A DNA stretch of 49,333 nucleotides from Candidatus Wolfebacteria bacterium RIFCSPLOWO2_01_FULL_45_19 (GTDB lineage Bacteria; Patescibacteriota; Minisyncoccia; UBA6257; GWB1-45-9), in assembly GCA_001793855.1 (NCBI GenBank), contig MGIR01000002.1, positions 1 through 49,333 of the forward strand. Direction: 5' to 3'. A model generated the notes under the pieces. It was given only the letters and a program-made list of their open reading frames with translations. It was not told the DNA's origin and searched no databases. Below, one piece after another: positions 1-8,061 of this stretch. Positions within the stretch are counted from its first letter, which is position 1; each line of letters begins with the position of its first letter. Both the position numbers and the translations under genes were made by a program.

Positions 1-1441
1 AAAGAGGAACGCGCGGAACCGAGATGGTGGCTGATGAAACTTCGTTGCTTCCAGTGGAAAGACCCGCTTTGTCAAAGACGAAGAGTTTGTAAAAAAAGGT
101 TGTTCCGGAAGAAAGGTTGGCATCGGTGAAAGAAGTTTGGTTTTGATTGGTGATTGTGGCGATTAAAGTGTTGTTCGTGGTTACGTTTGGAGAAGTTGAA
201 CGGAGGAGTTTGTATGAGGCGAAATCGGGGTCTGTATTTTGAGACCAAGATAAAGAAACAGTAGAAGTAGAAATATTTGTCAGTAAATTTAAAGTTACTG
301 AGGTAGGAGGTGTTAAATCTAAGGCCTCAAAGCAATCTATTCCCCGACTAAATTGTTGTATTACGAAAACGGCGGAGTTTGTCAGGATTTGTGTATCCCT
401 GCCGAAAATAACATCTGCAATTAAAAGCTCAACTTTCTGTACAAAACTTTCTTCTTGGAGCAAATTAAACCACGCATCGCCACATTTTGTTTGAAAATTA
501 TGGACATGGATTAACTCATGCAGCGCAGTAGAGCCGGCAGGAGTTAAAATGCCTCCGGGCTGTATAGGCGGATTTGCAAGCAAATCCTGTACATCTTGTG
601 GCTTCAATACAATGTGAATAGTATTGTCTGGAATTATAACTATAGTGTCGGGAACAAAATTGCCATCAGTATCAAACATTGCAAAGGGCGGAAAAATAGT
701 AATAGCTTGTGTATTAGATGGAATAACTGATTTTTCAGGAATATCCTCATTCCAAACAATAGATGGCAACGCAGCTTCTAAAATAGAAATATTAATGCCC
801 CTAGAATCAAGCGCATCAATCAATTCAATGCCTCGCATTTCCAAATCAAACACAGGAGATAAATTACTTGAGAATATAATTGAACCAATTCTGAATACGA
901 CGGGAAGACCCGTTCCCTCCCCCGTCAACTCTACAAGTTCTGGCGGAATTTCTGGAATATACAGAAAACGTTCATCTGGATCCAAATTTGGCAAAACAGT
1001 ACCAAATTCTTTAACAAGAAAATCGCTAACTTTATTCGTTAAAGTATCGGCGGAAATTATTCTAATTGAAACCGGCAAGGGTTTCGCAACTGTTCTATTG
1101 CGCATACGAACATGAATTGAACCTTCAAGCTCACCAATGCTCTGCGTTGCGAGAATTTGTAGCAATAACTTAATTTGGGTGCGCTCTCCGGAATTGATTT
1201 GGTTATTTAATGGCGTTAAAACTTTGATAAATTGCCGTATCTCCGGCGCAATAAATAATTCTGCGTTTGTAAGTTGTTGATTGGCTATAAATTCAATATC
1301 AATCAAACGCGCACCTCCCTGAAATACAGAGATGTCTATTCGCTCTGGTTGCCATTTAATAATCGGGGATTCCCCTCGTGCAAGAAGTAATACCATAAAT
1401 AAAACAGGGGCGGAAAATAATACTAAATTTTTTTTATTCAT
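1..1441 (-). CDS. Secreted protein with HExxH motif (ALHELIHVHNF) and C-terminal fibronectin-III-like segment; runs off the left window edge
   Basis: Own translation of the minus strand from ATG at 1441: MNKKNLVLFSAPVLFMVLLLARG...PAGSTALHELIHVHNFQTKCGDAW...PPTSVTLNLLTNISTSTVSLSWSQNTDPDFASYKLLRS...; open to base 1, absent from the ORF track. Confidence 0.75.
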   Translation of the reverse strand, partial: MNKKNLVLFSAPVLFMVLLLARGESPIIKWQPERIDISVFQGGARLIDIEFIANQQLTNAELFIAPEIRQFIKVLTPLNNQINSGERTQIKLLLQILATQSIGELEGSIHVRMRNRTVAKPLPVSIRIISADTLTNKVSDFLVKEFGTVLPNLDPDERFLYIPEIPPELVELTGEGTGLPVVFRIGSIIFSSNLSPVFDLEMRGIELIDALDSRGINISILEAALPSIVWNEDIPEKSVIPSNTQAITIFPPFAMFDTDGNFVPDTIVIIPDNTIHIVLKPQDVQDLLANPPIQPGGILTPAGSTALHELIHVHNFQTKCGDAWFNLLQEESFVQKVELLIADVIFGRDTQILTNSAVFVIQQFSRGIDCFEALDLTPPTSVTLNLLTNISTSTVSLSWSQNTDPDFASYKLLRSTSPNVTTNNTLIATITNQNQTSFTDANLSSGTTFFYKLFVFDKAGLSTGSNEVSSATISVPRVPL

Positions 1442-1799
1442 GGAATTTCATTTTATTATAAAAATAAGATAAGGCAGAAACAACAAGAACCGAAAGAACC
1501 AAAACCAATACAAGAGATACAAATGTAGTTATTTTACCATGTGATACGCGTATGGAGATTTGATAAGCTCCAAAGATGAACCCTAAAATATTTATAAATA
1601 AAGAGGTGAAATTTATAGCTCTATACTGTGATTTTATCGTAAGAAAAATAACTAAAAATACAATGGATATTAGAATCAAATATTTGAAAATTGGCAGCAA
1701 ATATACGGTTGATGAATAGTGTGTAAACCATAGTGAAGCATATACAATGTTGAGCAAAATACTAAAACCCAAAATATATAACGGGAATTTGTTGCTCAT
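1434..1799 (-). CDS. Small multi-TM membrane protein, unknown function
   Basis: 121 aa with several hydrophobic helices; stop overlaps the ATG of the downstream gene (ATGAATAA). Confidence 0.6.
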   Translation of the reverse strand: MSNKFPLYILGFSILLNIVYASLWFTHYSSTVYLLPIFKYLILISIVFLVIFLTIKSQYRAINFTSLFINILGFIFGAYQISIRVSHGKITTFVSLVLVLVLSVLVVSALSYFYNKMKFHE

Positions 1800-1846
1800 G
1801 CTTTAGATTATAACATGGTTAGTTAGTTCTATTTACTACTTTCTAA

Positions 1847-2140
1847 TCAGTATTCTTCAATCCTTATTTCGCTTGACGTTGAGTAGTGGATGTTTGTTGA
1901 AGTAGAAAATTGCGCGGTTGTGGTGGAAGTTATTGGGCCCTCCTGCCCGTCGCCGCCGCCTGCCGTATTCCGATAAATTCGCGCTCGCCCCTGGCCCAAT
2001 GAAGAGATTCAGGATTTACTCTCGGCATTCGCAAACGCGGGTCATCGGGATTTTCTCGCGTATAAATAGTATTGGTCAAACTATTGTTGAGTGAAGCAAT
2101 GTTTAAGGTTTTATCCGCTAAAAATTCTAATAAACTAAAG
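1847..2140 (-). pseudogene. Frameshifted remnant of a secreted/pilin-like protein C-terminus
   Basis: Minus-strand reading gives ...LLEFLADKTLNIASLNNSLTNTIYTRENPDDPRLRMPRVNPESLHWARGEREFIGIR, then in another frame TAGGGDGQEGPITSTTTAQFSTSTNIHYSTSSEIRIEEY-stop. Confidence 0.35.
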
Positions 2141-2812
2141 ATTTGATTTTTTAATACACCATCTGTTGGCTACCGAAGGATATATTTTGCTCAGCTGATG
2201 CGTGCTGCAGTTATGCTTGCGCGCCGGGCAGATTTTCCGGCCGTATTCAATCATTCTGTACGTAAAATCAAACCACTCTTTTTTCGGCAATAATTTCATC
2301 AAGTCGCGCTCAATTTTAACCGGGTCGTCATAATCGGTTAAATCAAACTTGCGAGACAATCGCCAAACGTGAGTATCAACGGCAATACCCTCAACAACGC
2401 CGTAAGCGTTACCCAAAACAACGTTAGCGGTTTTTCTCGCCACGCCGGGAAGCGTCAAAATTTCTTCCATCGTTCTCGGAATTTTGCCGCCAAATTTTTC
2501 TTTTATAATCTTTGCCGCGGCTAAAATATTTTTTGCCTTATTGCGATAAAAACCGGTTGACCTGACGTCTTTTTCAAATTCTTTTCTGTCGGCTTTCACG
2601 TAGTCGTCCAAGGTTTTATATTTTTTGAAAAGTTTTTCTGTCACTTCGTTCACCTTTTTATCAGTACACTGCGCGGACAAAATAACCGCGACCAAAAGCT
2701 CCCAGTTATTTTTGTACTTCAAAGCGATTTTAGCCTTGGGAAAAAGTTTTTTTAACGCGACAACAATTTTTTTCGTCCACTTTTTTCGTTTTTTTAATTT
2801 TTGCGAAGTCAT
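2135..2812 (-). CDS. nth: Endonuclease III
   Basis: HhH motif LPGVARKTANVVLGNA, VDTHVWRLSRK, LLVAVILSAQCTDKKVN; Fe-S Cys motif partly lost. Confidence 0.9.
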   Translation of the reverse strand: MTSQKLKKRKKWTKKIVVALKKLFPKAKIALKYKNNWELLVAVILSAQCTDKKVNEVTEKLFKKYKTLDDYVKADRKEFEKDVRSTGFYRNKAKNILAAAKIIKEKFGGKIPRTMEEILTLPGVARKTANVVLGNAYGVVEGIAVDTHVWRLSRKFDLTDYDDPVKIERDLMKLLPKKEWFDFTYRMIEYGRKICPARKHNCSTHQLSKIYPSVANRWCIKKSNL

Positions 2813-2947
2813 TGTGATGCTTGTATAAAGTTTAACTCCGCGATATTTCTACCGCAATCCTTATATGCTATTGATTTCCGAGGCAAACCAAGATACTTTA
2901 TGAAATAAGATCGTCCTTTAATTTATCGGCTGAGAAAGGAGGTGAAA

Positions 2948-3376
2948 ATGACGGACTTGCTGATACTTCTTATGTCCTGGATAATTTCCAGCATTTCTTA
3001 TCCGCCTCCGTTAGCGTCAGAACTTCCCGAGGTTCAATTCAAAACGCATGTGGAGTTGAGAATTCTGATTTGCGGAAACGATATTCAATGCGAAAAACGC
3101 GATTTTGGCGGGGCGTACGATTACAAAAATAACGTCATTTATTTGCGCGATAACTGGGACATAAAACGGAAAGAGCATCACGGCGTTCTGGTTCACGAGT
3201 TGGTTCATTTCCTTCAGTATAAAAACAATAAAAAATTTTCCTGCCGCGCGGAAATGGAACGGGAAGCATACTCACTGGAAGAAATATGGTACGCCAAAAA
3301 TGGAATCCAGAGCCCCAATGACCCGATGTTTATTCAATTTTTTTTAATGCCGTGGCCGTGCGATATATGGCTATAA
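2948..3376 (+). CDS. Secreted small putative metallopeptidase-like protein (VHELVHFLQ)
   Basis: Signal peptide, HExxH motif, RBS AGGAGGTG before ATG at 2948 (track starts at an upstream GTG). Confidence 0.6.
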   Translation: MTDLLILLMSWIISSISYPPPLASELPEVQFKTHVELRILICGNDIQCEKRDFGGAYDYKNNVIYLRDNWDIKRKEHHGVLVHELVHFLQYKNNKKFSCRAEMEREAYSLEEIWYAKNGIQSPNDPMFIQFFLMPWPCDIWL

Positions 3377-3410
3377 GGCCGCTCCCGATGAGAGCGGCCA
3401 TTTTGATTTA
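3377..3410 (+). terminator. Rho-independent-like hairpin
   Basis: GGCCGCTC-ccgatga-GAGCGGCC perfect 8-bp stem followed by a T-rich tract, just after the 144-aa ORF stop. Confidence 0.6.
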
Positions 3411-3425
3411 TTAAACTTGAAAATC

Positions 3426-4616
3426 ATGTTTACTAAACATATAATAACACCGATGAACCCAAAAGAAATCATAATCAAAGACCAGAAAGAAAATCTGCTT
3501 TTTGCCGAGATTAAAAAACGAACGGATGTTGAGGCGGCGCGGCTTAAAAGATATCTTTCAATGCCCGACCTGTCGCGTTCCGAGGGCAGTCCCATAAAAG
3601 AAATAGTAAAAAGAATTATCACGCGTCCTCATCCCGATTTCGCCTGTCTTGATATCATCCGCGTTCCAGAAATAGTTCCGGCGCGCGAAAGTTTTGATCT
3701 TTTTAATTTTCCGCCGGATCATCCGGCGCGCAGCCACTCCGACACTTATTACGTAAACGACGATTACATTCTTCGTCCGCACACAACCGTAATGTGGTAC
3801 TACTATTTCGGGCTTCCGGAAATACGCCGTAAAATCGAAAACGGCGAAGCGTTCGGCGCATGGTCTTACGGAAAAGTGTATCGCAAAGACGAGATAGACA
3901 GGCACCATATGAATGTATTCCATCAAATAGACGGAGTATATCTTTGCCGCGCGGATGAAAAAAAAATAGGGCAGGAAGAGCTGAAACAAGTGCTTCTCGC
4001 CGCGGCGCGCGCTGTTTTCGGAGCAAATTTTGGATGGCGTTTTAATCAAGACAATTTTCCGTACACGCATTCAAGCTTAGAAATGGAAATTAATCTCAGT
4101 GACTCTGAAACCGAAGGATGGGTTGAAATACTGGGGAGCGGCGTGGTTGAGCCGAAAGTTCTGGAAAAATTGAACATAGACCCCAAAATCTGGAACGGCT
4201 GGGCATTCGGTTCCGGCCTTGAGCGTCTCGCCATTTTGAGCATGGATTTACCGGACATCCGCCTTCTGTGGTCGGAAGATGAACGGGTGAAACGCCAGCT
4301 TAAACTCGGTAGTAAATATAAAGATGTTAGCAAATTTCCGCCGGTTATCCGCGATATTTCTTTCATAGTCGACAAGAATTTCGTACCCAATGATTATTTT
4401 GACCTTATCCGCGACATCGGTGGAAATCTGGCGGAAGAGGTCTCATTAACGGGCAAATACAACGCTCCGGAAAAATTTGGCGCGAACAAAACAAGCTATA
4501 CTTACCGCATCGTGTATCAAAGCAATGAACGAACGCTCACAAAAGAAGAAGTGGCTCACTTGCAAGAGAAAATAGAAGCGGAAACAAAAAAACAATTCGA
4601 CGCGGTAATACGATGA
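3426..4616 (+). CDS. pheS: Phenylalanyl-tRNA synthetase, single-chain (alpha catalytic core plus C-terminal FDX-ACB domain)
   Basis: Class II motifs GKVYRKDEIDRHHMNVFHQIDGVYL and GWAFGSGLERLAIL; C-terminus SKFPPVIRDISFIVDKN..FDLIRDIGGNLAEEVSLTGKY..SYTYRIVYQSNERTLTKEEV is an FDX-ACB domain. Confidence 0.92.
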   Translation: MFTKHIITPMNPKEIIIKDQKENLLFAEIKKRTDVEAARLKRYLSMPDLSRSEGSPIKEIVKRIITRPHPDFACLDIIRVPEIVPARESFDLFNFPPDHPARSHSDTYYVNDDYILRPHTTVMWYYYFGLPEIRRKIENGEAFGAWSYGKVYRKDEIDRHHMNVFHQIDGVYLCRADEKKIGQEELKQVLLAAARAVFGANFGWRFNQDNFPYTHSSLEMEINLSDSETEGWVEILGSGVVEPKVLEKLNIDPKIWNGWAFGSGLERLAILSMDLPDIRLLWSEDERVKRQLKLGSKYKDVSKFPPVIRDISFIVDKNFVPNDYFDLIRDIGGNLAEEVSLTGKYNAPEKFGANKTSYTYRIVYQSNERTLTKEEVAHLQEKIEAETKKQFDAVIR

Positions 4617-4619
4617 GCG

Positions 4620-4812
4620 TGCCTCCGGATGGAGTCGAACCATCGTTTGAGCGTTACTTGCCCGCCCACCTTTTTCTCGGTTGTGACGGTGGCAGGGATC
4701 GAACCTGCGGCCTAGGGTTTATGAGTCCCTCGCTCTACCACTGAGCTACACCGTCATTCATAAAAGGTAAGCGGGTGAAAGTGCCCTGTTCTAACCGTTG
4801 AACTACGGAGGC
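4620..4812 (-). tRNA. Interrupted tRNA-Glu(UUC)-like gene; exons 4812..4776 and about 4654..4620, intervening segment 4775..4655
   Basis: Acceptor GCCTCCG/CGGAGGC, D arm GTTC-AACGGTTA-GAAC, anticodon-loop start CTTTCA, T arm GATGG-TTCGACT-CCATC, interrupted at about 37/38. Confidence 0.65.
4684..4755 (-). tRNA. tRNA with CAT anticodon (elongator Met or Ile2), nested inside the interrupted tRNA
   Basis: GACGGTG TA GCTCAGTGGTAGAGC G AGGGA CTCATAA ACCCT AGGCC GCAGG TTCGATC CCTGC CACCGTC A. Confidence 0.9.
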
Positions 4813-4922
4813 AGGAGACGCTATCCCAATAATAATTCCTAACGCGATATTGGCAAATTTTATTCAGAACAAGGCGCGACGACGAAGCTGTGCAAGCGCA
4901 CTGCAAGTGGGATAGGGTCTTG

Positions 4923-4995
4923 TTGCGGGGACAGGAGTCGAACCTGCTTCGAGAGCTTATGAGGCTCCCCGGGAAACCGTTCCCAGCCCCCCGCG
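4923..4995 (-). tRNA. tRNA-Met(CAT), initiator-like
   Basis: CGCGGGG...CCCCGCA with C1:A72 mismatch, loop CTCATAA, T arm GCAGG-TTCGACT-CCTGT; anticodon stem GGAGC/GCTCT lacks the usual GGG:CCC. Confidence 0.8.
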
Positions 4996-5097
4996 ATCAA
5001 TTTATCGTCTATTCATTCTATGAAATAAGCGCGCAATGTCAAACTTAAAATTTGATTAAAACGTTTTAATCTTGTAATATAGTGGTGCGATAAGCTT

Positions 5098-6342
5098 ATG
5101 GATTTCATAATAGGCGCATTGTCTTTTTTTATTTTCACGTCCCTGTATTTCCAGGTTTTTTTGCTCATCACGTATCTTGAGAACAAGAACAGTTTTTTTC
5201 GTAAACAATGCCAAAACAAAAAACCCGCTTCTGGTTTCTTGCCGTCGGTGACGATTATTGTGCCCTGCTGGAACGAGGAGAAAACAGTCACAAAAACTCT
5301 GCGATCTTTGTCGGCTCTTAATTATCCAAAAGAAAAACTTTTTATTTTTGTGGTTGACGACGGCAGCATAGACGGCACGAAAAACGCCGTAAAACCGTTT
5401 GTTGAAAACGGACTGGTTAAATATTTTTATAAAGAAAACGGCGGAAAACATACGGCTTTAAACTTGGGCATCAATAACGCCAAAACCGATCTTGTGGGAT
5501 GCCTTGACGCTGATTCTTTTGTATCAGAAAACGCTCTGCTTGCCGCAGTAAAAGAATTGGAAAATCCGGAAATTATGACAGTAACTCCGGCCATTAAAGT
5601 GCACGATCCAAAAACCGTAATCCAGAGAATTCAAGAAACGGAATACACAATAGGCATAATTTTCAGAAAATTGCTGGCGTCAATAAACGCGCAATATGTC
5701 GCTCCGGGACCATTTTCCATTTATCGCCGCTCTGTTTTCAATATCGTCGGAAAATTCAAACACGCGCACAACACCGAAGACATGGAAATGGCAATGAGGA
5801 TGCAGGGGTTTCGGTTAAAACTAGGCAACGCTTTCAATGCCGAGGTGTATACAAACACGCCAGCGACACTGCGCAAATTAATCCGCCAGCGCCTGCGATG
5901 GACTTATGGCTTCATTAAAAATGCCATTGACTATAAATTTCTGCTTTTCAAAAAAGGCTACGGAAACATAGGGTTTTTTAGTTTGCCGGCTGCGCTTATT
6001 TCAATAGCGGCGGCGCTTTATTTTGCGTTTTATTTCGCGCGTGGCGTTATTCTTTTTGTTTATGAAAAAATAACGTATCTCTCAACAGTCGGGCTCAATC
6101 ACGCGCTCAAATTCAAATTCAGCTGGTTTTTTATAAATACAGAGATGATTACTCTGCTTATTTATTTAAGCGCGGCTGTTTTTCTGATACTGCTCACAAT
6201 AAGCATTTATCATGTCCGTGGCCGTATTTTCTTTAAAAAAAGCGACGTCTACTTCGTTCTTTTGTACGGACTTATAGCTCCTCTGTGGATGATTAGAGCG
6301 GTAGCACAGCTTATTTTGCGACAACCCTCAAAATGGAGATAA
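5098..6342 (+). CDS. Family 2 glycosyltransferase, membrane-associated processive type
   Basis: TIIVPCWNEEKTV, VVDDGSIDGT, DADSF, RQRLRW motif, C-terminal TM helices. Confidence 0.9.
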   Translation: MDFIIGALSFFIFTSLYFQVFLLITYLENKNSFFRKQCQNKKPASGFLPSVTIIVPCWNEEKTVTKTLRSLSALNYPKEKLFIFVVDDGSIDGTKNAVKPFVENGLVKYFYKENGGKHTALNLGINNAKTDLVGCLDADSFVSENALLAAVKELENPEIMTVTPAIKVHDPKTVIQRIQETEYTIGIIFRKLLASINAQYVAPGPFSIYRRSVFNIVGKFKHAHNTEDMEMAMRMQGFRLKLGNAFNAEVYTNTPATLRKLIRQRLRWTYGFIKNAIDYKFLLFKKGYGNIGFFSLPAALISIAAALYFAFYFARGVILFVYEKITYLSTVGLNHALKFKFSWFFINTEMITLLIYLSAAVFLILLTISIYHVRGRIFFKKSDVYFVLLYGLIAPLWMIRAVAQLILRQPSKWR

Positions 6343-6965
6343 ATTTAAAAAAATATTTGGCGGTTTTTATCATAACCGGCGCAATTTTCGCGACCGCGTT
6401 CTACGCAAGCACATTTTTTTATAATCAGCGCATCAAAGAAATAAAAAAGATTGAAAACAAAATAGCTCTTGATTTTCTGGCACTTGAAATAGAGGCGGAT
6501 TTACTATCGGAAGTTTCATGCGAAGAAGAATATGCGTCCCTGACCACGAACAATCTTAAGGAGCTGGGAGACCGTCTCGTCTACCTCGAAGAACATGGCG
6601 GAACGGACAAACAAACAATTCGAGATCTTAAAATACAATATTCTCTGTTTGAGCTGAAGGATTATCTTTTTTTAAAACGGCTGAACTCAAACTGCGAAGA
6701 GAAGCTTAATTTTATTTTTTATTTCTATTCAAATACGGGCGATTGCGCAGAATGCGTCCGCCAGGGCTATGTCCTTGGAAAAATACGGGAAGAAAATCCA
6801 TCCGTTCGCGTGTATTCTTTTGATTATAATATTGATGTTCCTGGAATTAACACCTTGAAACGCTTTTACGGTATAAAAGCGGAGCTTCCGGCGCTTGTCG
6901 TTGATAGAAGGGTTATCTACGGATTTCATGACGAAGATGCGTTGTTAAAATTTCTTCTCCCGTGA
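6333..6965 (+). CDS. Membrane-anchored thioredoxin-fold-like protein (CAEC motif)
   Basis: N-terminal TM; FYSNTGDCAECVRQGYVLGKI...ELPALVVDRRVIYGF; start overlaps the GT2 stop. Confidence 0.55.
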   Translation: MEINLKKYLAVFIITGAIFATAFYASTFFYNQRIKEIKKIENKIALDFLALEIEADLLSEVSCEEEYASLTTNNLKELGDRLVYLEEHGGTDKQTIRDLKIQYSLFELKDYLFLKRLNSNCEEKLNFIFYFYSNTGDCAECVRQGYVLGKIREENPSVRVYSFDYNIDVPGINTLKRFYGIKAELPALVVDRRVIYGFHDEDALLKFLLP

Positions 6966-7402
6966 ACAAAAATAAAAAAATCAAAAAAATACTTGGGGTT
7001 GCCGAGTCGTTTATCGGCAAGCCGTACAAGTATGGCGCGTATTTGGGTAACCAAAACAACTACAAAGAATTTGATTGCTCTTCTCTAATACAAAGCATTT
7101 ATGAAAAAATAGGAGTGAATTTACCGGGAAGTTCCGTTTTACAAGCGACAAAGGGCAGAGAGGTAAAAAATATAAAAAATCTGAAACCCGGCGACTTGAT
7201 ATTTTTTGAGGGGACAAAAGGGCATTACTGGCACAAAAAATTCAAAGGCAAAAAAATTTACATAGGGCATGTGGCATTGTATGTCGGCGACGGAAAAATA
7301 ATTGACGCCGAGGAAGACAGGGGCGACGTGAATAAATTGGAATTAAAAAGCTTAATAGCTAGAAAATTCTATAATATCGTGCTTATTAAAAGAATATTAT
7401 GA
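6962..7402 (+). CDS. NlpC/P60 family cysteine hydrolase
   Basis: FDCSSLIQSIYEKIGVNLPG, LKPGDLIFF, IGHVALYVGDGKIIDA; GTGA overlap with upstream gene. Confidence 0.88.
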   Translation: MNKNKKIKKILGVAESFIGKPYKYGAYLGNQNNYKEFDCSSLIQSIYEKIGVNLPGSSVLQATKGREVKNIKNLKPGDLIFFEGTKGHYWHKKFKGKKIYIGHVALYVGDGKIIDAEEDRGDVNKLELKSLIARKFYNIVLIKRIL

Positions 7403-7917
7403 AAGAAGCCGTGTTTGGGGCGCCAAAGCTGTCCCAAAGAATTGACGTGAAATCCAAATATTGGAAATCGCGTAGCTGCGGAATTGTTTCTCTAAAAATG
7501 ATTATGGATTATTGGAAAAAACCCGCGGGTGGCGTTGGTTTGGCAACATTGATACAAAACGGCGTAAAAATCGGAGCCCATGACAAACGCCATGGCTGGA
7601 GGCACAAGGGCCTTGTAAATCTGGCAAAAAAATACGGGTACCAGGGACAAAATTACGATTGGTTCAAAAATTCTCCGCAAAAAGCATTTTTGAAATTAAC
7701 AAAAAAAATCGGAGTTCCGGCCATCGCTTCAATTCATTCCGGTCTTAATCCTAAGAAACCAGGCCATCTCGTGGTCATAACCGGAATTAGAGGTAAAAAA
7801 ATTTATTACAACGACCCCGACTCAGCAAAGAGAAAACATGTAGCCAAGGTCGCATCTATTGAAAAATTCTTAAGGGGATGGAAGAGAAGAATAATAATAG
7901 TGCGGCCATATAAATAG
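7399..7917 (+). CDS. C39-like papain-fold peptidase family protein
   Basis: CGIVSLKMIMDYW, GHLVVITGIRGKKIYYNDP; ATGA overlap with NlpC/P60 gene. Confidence 0.7.
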   Translation: MKEAVFGAPKLSQRIDVKSKYWKSRSCGIVSLKMIMDYWKKPAGGVGLATLIQNGVKIGAHDKRHGWRHKGLVNLAKKYGYQGQNYDWFKNSPQKAFLKLTKKIGVPAIASIHSGLNPKKPGHLVVITGIRGKKIYYNDPDSAKRKHVAKVASIEKFLRGWKRRIIIVRPYK

Positions 7918-7986
7918 CGATACGGTAGAAAAATTCAAAAAGATTGTAAAAAAAACTGAGATAATGGTATTATATTTCAGATAAAT

Positions 7987-8061
7987 GCGGGCGTAGCTCA
8001 GCCTGGTTAGAGTGTCCCCCTGTCACGGGGAAGGTCGTGGGTTCAAATCCCATCGCCCGCG
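7987..8061 (+). tRNA. tRNA-Asp(GTC)
   Basis: GCGGGCG TA GCTC...CCCCCTGTCACGGGG...GTGGGTTCAAATCCCAT CGCCCGC G. Confidence 0.93.

Noticed and set aside
624-1115. Plus-strand 163-aa ORF
   Set aside because: Antisense to the much better supported secreted HExxH/FN3 protein on the minus strand.
3558-4643. Antisense ORFs in pheS (and analogous antisense ORFs across gyrB, polA, pnp, virB4 etc.)
   Set aside because: Shadow ORFs opposite well-supported genes, low-complexity translations, no RBS or family signal.
4656-4775. Group I or II intron in the interrupted tRNA
   Set aside because: Insert is ~121 nt and 72 nt of it is a complete tRNA; too little sequence remains for a ribozyme core, and none is recognisable.
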